In this document: positions 56,758 through 64,000 of the stretch, piece after piece | How positions within the stretch are numbered: the first letter of the stretch is position 1 | How the letters are laid out: each line of letters begins with the position of its first letter | DNA from: Saturnia japonica | Taxonomy: Eukaryota; Arthropoda; Insecta; Lepidoptera; Saturniidae | Assembly (NCBI GenBank): GCA_033032175.1 | Contig: CM065322.1 | Location: 7,254,001 to 7,318,000, forward strand | Reading direction: 5' to 3' | DNA: 64,000 bases | Translations under genes and position numbers: made by a program | Notes under the pieces: model-generated | What the model was told of the DNA's origin: nothing | What the model saw: the letters and a program-made list of their open reading frames with translations, nothing else | Databases searched by the model: none

Positions 56758-56849
56758 TAAGAGACGTTTTATGACGGTAAAAGTTAATACGTACCTATCA
56801 TTAAGGATAGATGCTTTTAATAATAGTTCTTACTGACATTCATCTTAAA

Positions 56850-58035
56850 TTCATCAATCTTTAATTACAGTATGTTATTTTATTAATTTCTGTAATGATG
56901 ATCATTAAGATTAATAACAAAAAAAAACATTACATCGATCACACAATTATGTTGATAAACATAAATAAATATATTATGATTTACAAGGAAACATGGACGA
57001 AAAATACTTTTAAAATATTATATCCAGAACGAAAACACAAGAAACAATGGTAATAATACCCAATGAACTGGATCGCACAAAGAAAGTACAAACCGTGACG
57101 TAAATCGAAATTAACTTTTCCATTTTAATGTATAATTATTGGCTCACTGTCCCGTTGCAACGCTGCGGTGAACTAAGCCGAGTCAATCCAACGTGTTGGC
57201 GCCGTCAGTAATAAAAAACCAAATTGGATGAAATTACACATTCTCCGCACGTAGTACAAATTACTCTACCTACGTTACTTATATTGTCTACTTATTATAC
57301 TCTTTCACTGGCATTACCATACACATCTTTCTACACCAAATTAATCAGTAGCTGTCAGTATATATAATTTCGCCCACGATTTGTAGATATTAGTTTTTAT
57401 CACGATGCGTCTTGGGTAAAGATAACTTCCTATAGAAGCTATAAATAAAAGAAAAAGTAAAAAAAAAACTGAAACTCAACTAGGAAAATGATAATATAGT
57501 ATAAAAATGTTTCTGTCACTTGGAATATTTTATTTATATTTAATATTGTACTATATTTACATTTATAAACTCAGAATTCTCTCCTCTTTCATATTATGAC
57601 GCTGACAATAAAACAAAAAAATCAGAGAACTCACTTTTACAATGTAATATCCGTCATATTGATTTTGTTCCTATTAAATGTGGCTATGTTATCCGGAACA
57701 TAATAACAAATCAAATTACATCTCATAATCAAACTCAGATGTGTTGTTCAGGCACTACGGTGGAACGTACGTAAATACAAATAAACATAGACTGCTAAAA
57801 AATAAAAATATAACCCTTTCTTTTGCCTTTGTCGTAGTCGGGTAAAAGAGTACGCTTTAAATTCAGAGAAAACCTGTTATATTTCATAGAGCATCATCCT
57901 TTTCTCAGCACAAAAACATAGCACATACAATACGTCAGTATGACTCGGTAAATAAAATTTAACTAGATTTTTACCGTCATACGAAGTAAACGTGCACCAG
58001 ATTTTATTACTAACCATTCCCTAGTCTGGGCGATT
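56850..58035. other. Unannotated AT-rich stretch
   Basis: No gene or repeat family is recognised. Confidence 0.4.
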
Positions 58036-58039
58036 GGAA

Positions 58040-58140
58040 ATAGCATCGATCAACGACAATTAATGCCCGCTTGGATAACTAACTAACTACTTTAAGATTA
58101 AAATCTGTCGCCAAGTACTTATCAGGTGAGATTATGTTTC
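58040..58140 (+). repeat. SINE family C fragment
   Basis: 'TAATGCCCGCTTGGATAACT', 'AAGATTAAAATCTGTCGCCA' and 'ATCAGGTGAGATTATG' keep the family order, with an internal deletion after the GTCGCC block. Confidence 0.6.
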
Positions 58141-60370
58141 AATGCTTGAACTATACATTAGAAAAGCCCTTGTTTCATGGAGTAATATATATCAAATCTC
58201 AGATGTAAGATTGTTATTGGTGATCATTTTACTACTTTCAGCTTGACATGTATTTATGATGTTACTTGATTCCTCTTATTTTATGTCTATCACGAAACTG
58301 ATGCAGTAGATAATGCTTTATTTTTATTACGCACGTAGTCGATACCTACATTTAAATATTGTGCTCGTTTATTATTTTTTTTTTTATTAATATAATAACA
58401 TATTTTATTTGAGACATGTGTAAGTTGAAAATCTAATTTTGAACGTAATCCTGATGAAATATTCAATTATCATTTTACTCGCTTTATAACATCGATATAT
58501 TACTCACATCACATTAATTTATTGTTCATCTTCAACATGAACTGCCGAATCAAATGCAGGAAGAAAATCTACTACAAACTCGCGACCTTACTTGATCAAA
58601 CCATTGTTTACCAATTCACATAAGTAACATAATTATTTAAACAAGTTCTGTTCATTTACAAACCTAATTATTCATAGTCATAAATGGATTGTTTACACGT
58701 GCTTTCAAATTTATTAGCAAAAAGCCTACTTTACGAATGATAAAAAGAGTGTTCCCTTCTGATATAGGCAACTAGGTACTAAATAGAAAAGCAACCATCC
58801 CGTGCTTTGTTCAAACATGTTCCAGAATATTTTTCTTATTTCGCACCTGCCGTACATCTTATCATCAGTCCTTATACATCTTCCGACTCTCTTACTTTCA
58901 GAGAGATAGGGTTGAAAACTCTTTCGCATGATCGCTTCAAGAATTTGGTAAAACATTGCGGTTATATGCGTTTGTACTCATAGCCTTTCTGTATATGAAT
59001 CTTTGTTTCCGATATCATGCATTTGCTAATTAACAAATGTAATAATACCTATTAAAGAAAAAGAAAAAATTATAACATCCGTGAACGGTTTATAAAAGAT
59101 TTATTGACATTGGCAACTTTTGGAAGTTATACTTTAAAAACGTAATTAAATTATTCTCTTGAACTTCTAACGAACAGGCTATATAATATTTTTTGAAACT
59201 TAAATAAAAAAGTATATTCTATTTAAAAAAGCAAGGACTGCGATTTCTGAACCAGATATATTTTAATAGTCGTTGGTAGCTTGATCTGTTTTGATTAAAA
59301 CTAACCATCCACACATATTAAATTCATATGAAAGATTAAGTTCCTATTTTGTTTTTCTTAATTGAATTAACCCGATGTTAAGTGACAATATGGTGTATGA
59401 CACATCAAGCCTGGCTTTCACACGCTTCTGTCAGAATTGACCTTGACTTGACCGTTGATTTCAACCGGGTGGGCGAATACTAAAAAATCTCACTGACCGA
59501 AAGTTGTTGTAAAGTACGGACGCACGTTTTCAACGTGATGTCAGAGTACATAAACGATTTCACAAGGGATTTAGAAAAAAATTAAATGGATAATATTAGC
59601 AAAGTTTACTCGGATGAAGGATGACGCAAGGACATAGGAAGCTCTTCGACATATCTATTCTAATCCATAAGATCATAATACATGCTAGCACATAGTTTAC
59701 ACAGTGCACGTATTATATTTATACACAACATTATATATTATATATTATTAACAGCATCCACCTTCCATGTAATTGATCAATCACTTACATTTTCGAGAAT
59801 AAAATTACAAAACAATCCAAGTCTAGTTACTTTAGCATATTCATGTCTTTATCACAATTGATGACTTTCTAGGTCATACATTTTGTGAAAAGCAGCATGA
59901 TGCAATTTATTGTGTTCTTACGGAGAGTAAAATAAAATCAAAGACAAGTAAAATTACATTTAATTTAAAAGTAATCAACATAAAGCATATTAGTTTTTGT
60001 TTTCATTAGAAATTATCATCTTTGTGACGTCACGTCTCGCATTCAACCTACGATTATACCGATGTTTCCAACACGAACTTAACCCTTGTAGTAACCTAAA
60101 GTTCAACGCACTGTTATTTCCACCCTTGCTTTGTACTTTTTCAAAGGGAAAGAACTCTATTAATGCTCTATTATTGCTATTATAAATAACCTGTGCGTTA
60201 AAACAATTTAATGCATTATAAAAATATCAAGCAGTGTTTTTATTTATTTTGTTAATAAAAATACGATTTTAGTTTTAAATTATATTAATTGTATAAATTA
60301 AATAAAACATAAATAAATACTCATCGGTTGTTCGGACTATAATTTTATGAAAATGTTTTATTATTAAAAG
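58141..60370. other. Unannotated AT-rich stretch
   Basis: No supported gene. 59390-59540 is slightly GC-richer and starts 'TTAAGTGACAATATGG', faintly like a SINE family C end. Confidence 0.4.
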
Positions 60371-60374
60371 AACT

Positions 60375-60465
60375 CTAGAGGCGTGGATCACTCGGTAGGA
60401 ACGAAGTACTATAACGAGTGGTCGATAGTTCGAGTCCCGCTAATTTGGGATTTTTATAATATATA
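60375..60465 (+). repeat. tRNA-derived SINE, family D
   Basis: 'GAGGCGTGGATCACTCGGTA' (A-box-like) and 'GTCGATAGTTCGAGTCCCGC' (B-box-like) are followed by 'TTTGGGATTTTTATAATA'. Same general head as 61185-61300. It does not fold as a functional tRNA: there is no matching acceptor stem. Confidence 0.6.
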
Positions 60466-61184
60466 AACTACAAATCTGGTAATAGCACAGCTAGGCCAAT
60501 TCCGCGACGGTCATATTCTTCAAAATACACATATTGTCATGTGTTATATGTGTTACTCACTTTTTAGTGTCGGTCGGGTCGGACACATTTTTCAGTTTAG
60601 CTCCCATCCCGCGGTAAAGAACTTCGTTCCAATAAAAATTTAGAAATGTTTCTTACTCCAAACAGAGTAATAAAGTCGCTAACACTAAATTCATAATTCT
60701 ATGACTTCAAACGACTGATCACGAGAAAGCACCACCACGATTTATATTTACGGTTCATCACAAATTCACTATCCCTTGATAGCTTTAGTATTAGATTCGA
60801 TCTAACGAGAATAGTCTAGATATAGTTTTAGACACGAATGCAGTTCGTTAACCTCTTTACCGTCTGGAAAGAGTCTGTCTTTTGTATGTATATTGCATAC
60901 ATATGCACGTAGAGTTTCATAAAAAAATTATTTTAAAGCTATGATATAAAAGTGGATGAGGTGTGTACTTGTAACGTATCACATCGAGCATGACTATCTT
61001 CACCACAATGAAACAAGTAAATTCATTGTGTAATGTGTAGACTTTTGAAGTGAAAACTTCTAAAGTACCGTTGTGATTTGAAATGCGATGAAACGAAAAA
61101 GAGACAAACACACATCTATATGATTTAGCTGCGATGAAATAAGTTAAAATACATCGTACAAGGTTAATGCCTATGATTGTCTTC

Positions 61185-61300
61185 GAATTGGCCTAGCGGT
61201 GTGACGACCAGACTTTTACGCACTGTTATATGTACAGTACGCGTTAGTCGATAGTTCGAGTACCGCTGATTTAGGATTTTTGGAAAGAGAATTTATAGAA
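61185..61300 (+). repeat. tRNA-derived SINE, family D
   Basis: 'GAATTGGCCTAGCGGTGTGA' and 'GTCGATAGTTCGAGTACCGC', then 'TGATTTAGGATTTTTGGAAA'. It closely matches 42780-42900. Confidence 0.7.
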
Positions 61301-61806
61301 GATATTTTTACGTTTTCTGAAGGTCACTTCTACCGCGTTTGAACTGCGAACTGCTGTTTTTTCTGTCATTATCATTCGTTTGGTCTAAGGTCATAATGTG
61401 CGCGCGCTTCGTAAAAATACACTTTCAAACGTTTTTTCATAATGCGCCCGATAAAGTATAACTTCAAAAGGCCACTAATGTTCTTTACTTTGTAAAAAGA
61501 TAATGCATACAGGACTTTACAGTAGGTACTATTGTTTTGTATCGAGAATGCTAATAAACTTGTGGGCGATGTTAATAGGCAACGTTCGATGTATATTTTA
61601 CTTCCAATAAGCACCACAGATAGCTTTGCGAATTGCTATAAATTAATAGTTAAATCCTATAAATTAACACTACTGTTACGATTTTATACAATTGGTAAAG
61701 GACATAAAATAAAGTACCTATAATTTGCATTTTAATAGACATCGCAGTGTGGACCGACATAAAACCAGAAATAGCTCGTTTTGAATGGTGAAATTTTATA
61801 GTAACA

Positions 61807-62282
61807 CTAGATGTGACCGCGGCTGTGCTCGTGTGGACTACAGAATGCTGACGACCGGGCACACGCGCAAATTGTGCTAAGCCCGCTCCCAGTTATTTTA
61901 AAGCCAAAAATGCTTAGGTACTAGATTTACAATTATGTACGTACTACATTAATTTGATATATCTTTTTTGGTTTTCGCAAGCCAATTCAAGCACCCCAAA
62001 ATCGTCATTTTTCCATATTGATTTTTATTTGCGTTGAACCCTAATTCTTTTTCTATAATTAAAGTAGCTAAGTTACTGCTTATAACATCAGCTATCTGCC
62101 AGTGAAAGTCTCGTCAAAATGGGTCCAACCAATTCGGAGATTACCCGGAACAAACAGACAACAGGTAAAAAAATGGGGTTTTTGTTATAAGTACCGTACT
62201 TATATACTTTCATATGCATTTAGTAAAAAGCTGTTATTTTAACGTTATAAACTGAAACTCCAATTTTATTTATTTGTATAGA
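61807..62282 (-). mobile_element. Non-autonomous Helitron, family B, full-length
   Basis: On the minus strand it begins TCTATACAAATAAATAAAAT after an A and carries 'GTTTGTTCCGGGTAATCTCC' and 'ATTTTGACGAGACTTTCACT'. It ends 'GCCGCGGTCACATCTAG' followed by T. Both borders follow the Helitron rule A|TC...CTAG|T exactly. Confidence 0.82.
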
Positions 62283-62574
62283 TTAAGTTGAATCAAGGAA
62301 AATGTTACTTTTATCATGAAACGAGAGTTCATTTCATCCGTGTGGAACAAATCAAAACTAATCGTTATTTAGTTCTGTAGGTATTCGATTTTCAATAAAA
62401 TTAGAAGCCGATTTCTCACGGTGAATCCTTTTTGTTATCTTATTTATCCACATGACTCAATGTACCCATAAACATATTTTATTTATAGTTTCATTTTCGA
62501 ACGGACGGACACAGCGTGGAATTGGGTGAATTCGGATCCTACAATGAGGCTCGGAGTTTTTTATGAAATAAAAC

Positions 62575-62790
62575 ATCAATGATGAAACCATATCATGGTA
62601 GGCTATTTTCTAATGCCCGCCTGCCTAGCTACCATCCTCAAGTTGAAAACCTGACGCTAAACATTTTTAGGTGTGTTCCGGCGGCAAAACTTGAGAGCCA
62701 GTCCTAGAAAATCTGGTGGGCTTAGCGTATTATAATATTGAGTGACATCGCCACTTAGCATCAGGTGAGATTGTAGCCAAACGCAAAAAA
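62575..62790 (+). repeat. SINE family C, 3' two-thirds
   Basis: 'TGATGAAACCATATCATGGT', 'CTAATGCCCGCCTGCCTAGC', 'CCTCAAGTTGAAAACCTGAC', 'TAGGTGTGTTCCGGCGGC' and the end 'CACTTAGCATCAGGTGAGAT' then an A-rich tail. The tRNA-like head is missing. Confidence 0.75.
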
Positions 62791-62799
62791 ATTAAGAAT

Positions 62800-64000
62800 A
62801 AATAAAATATGTATAATATAAATTATAGCACAATATTTACAATAACATCATTAACGTTTTATATCGAACTTTGTAGCAACTGTGAGTTTTCTTTGTAAAT
62901 CATCCCAAATTATTCAAACTTACTGTTTTCTATTACCTATCTTTATAGATTACTTAACTAGATGATACTCGCGACTTTATTCAAGTAAAAATGTTTTGAT
63001 GTATCACGTGAACTGCGTGTTTTGTCTGGAATAATTGAAGGCATACCATAAACGCGTAATGATATGAAGCGGTATTCGGGTTCAGTTTTAAAAACTACAT
63101 TGAAAACACCGAAAACTTAATATATAACATAAATATAAATGTTTGTAACTATATAATGAGTGTACTCATTAGCTGAAACGACTTCCACGACATCTATGGT
63201 ACGCATGTCAGAAACCTTCATATGAGTGCCAAAAACCTCTATACATACATTATTTTTCTACGTATAAAAGAAAGAATATGAAGATACATTAAATGTCATG
63301 CAGATTAGAAAATATACAGATTGAATTGGTAATGGTAGACTTCTACAGGCTTGTAGAATAACAAATTTACTCATAAACAACAAAATACAAGTGTAAACCT
63401 CTCAAAGACAAACACAATGTAGGAAGAAACATGGGCATGGGATTCTTTGGCAACTAACTAACTTGGTATAAAATTAGCTGACTAAAACTTAGTGAAATAC
63501 ATAGTTCAACATGCAAACAAACATATTTTGGCCTTTTAAACACTAAGGGGAAACAAGTTCTGATTCTAATACATCTGTATCACAATATATTTGTGTAGTG
63601 TCACTTGTGAACCCGTTAGAACCGTTTCTAATTTAATAACAGATTAACTTCAATATCAACGTATAAAAATTCAGTACACAAAGGATGGCCTACATTTTTG
63701 TGATTTGAGACAGACATTGATTGATTCCAATTCTCGTTTGTTCGGATAACAATATTACTGATTCATAATTTTCAATCACAACTGATTTATCTTAGCGACT
63801 ATCTTGACGGAGAAAAATTTGATAAAAGAAATAAATATTTTGATAAAAACAACAGTTATCAATATATTTTCCCTGTAATCGTTTTAGAGTCAGTGACAGT
63901 CAAATATCAAATAACATAAAAGCTTTTTGCTATCCAATGCAGCTCCTCTGTTTACAAAAATTTTGGAATCTCCAATATTTCACAATGTTTCCGCATTGTT
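62800..64000. other. Unannotated AT-rich stretch to the window end
   Basis: No gene or repeat family is recognised. Confidence 0.4.

Noticed and set aside
60375..60460. tRNA genes at 42780, 60375 and 61185
   Set aside because: A- and B-box-like sequences are present, but cloverleaf stems are incomplete and the same unit is repeated with a shared non-tRNA body.
1..64000. CRISPR array, bacterial operon or phage
   Set aside because: No regularly spaced repeats, no ribosome-binding-site-linked gene runs; introns, SINEs and Helitrons show an insect nuclear genome.

Overview
This is an AT-rich eukaryotic nuclear window, almost certainly from a moth or butterfly (Lepidoptera). The evidence is the set of interspersed repeats (tRNA-derived SINEs, non-autonomous Helitrons, mariner and Tc1-like elements, Jockey- and R1-type LINE pieces) together with intron-containing genes whose products match insect Jupiter and D-aminoacyl-tRNA deacylase. 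There are no operons, CRISPR arrays, rRNA genes or convincing tRNA genes. Most long open frames are parts of transposable elements or chance frames.

Three host genes can be supported. (1) A two-exon gene on the + strand (20432-28142, intron 7.3 kb) encodes a 136-residue protein with a basic N-terminus and a short leucine-zipper-like coil; its function is unknown. (2) A complete five-exon D-aminoacyl-tRNA deacylase gene lies on the + strand (34801-39622, 180 aa). Its first coding exon is only 43 nt and its introns hold repeats. (3) The 3' part of a Jupiter gene (microtubule-associated protein, HN1/JPT family) lies on the - strand (44447-48690). It has two alternative last exons: the canonical one ending [10 protein letters not shown] and a long proline-rich one. 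Both carry an NP(I/V)TGDG motif near the start. The 5' end of Jupiter was not identified.

Layout: 1-16.2 kb is a transposon graveyard. It holds two Tc1-like elements in opposite orientations, a mariner split by a gag-bearing LINE derivative and a SINE, a 5'-truncated Jockey LINE, Helitrons and SINEs. 16.2-20.2 kb is plain AT-rich sequence. 20.4-28.1 kb is the coil-protein gene with repeats in its intron. 30-34 kb carries Helitron-like repeats and a nested palindromic (foldback) block at 32.6-33.0 kb. 34.8-39.6 kb is the deacylase gene. 39.95-41.27 kb is an internally deleted DDE transposon. 43-49 kb is Jupiter. 49.4-64 kb is mostly AT-rich with scattered LINE, SINE and Helitron copies, one possible LTR/promoter block and two unproven exon-like patches.

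No new multi-gene system was found. The strongest leads are the duplicated-motif alternative ends of Jupiter, the foldback block, the nested mariner/LINE/SINE insertion and a MITE with perfect 24-bp ends. All family calls come from reading motifs by eye; no database search was run.
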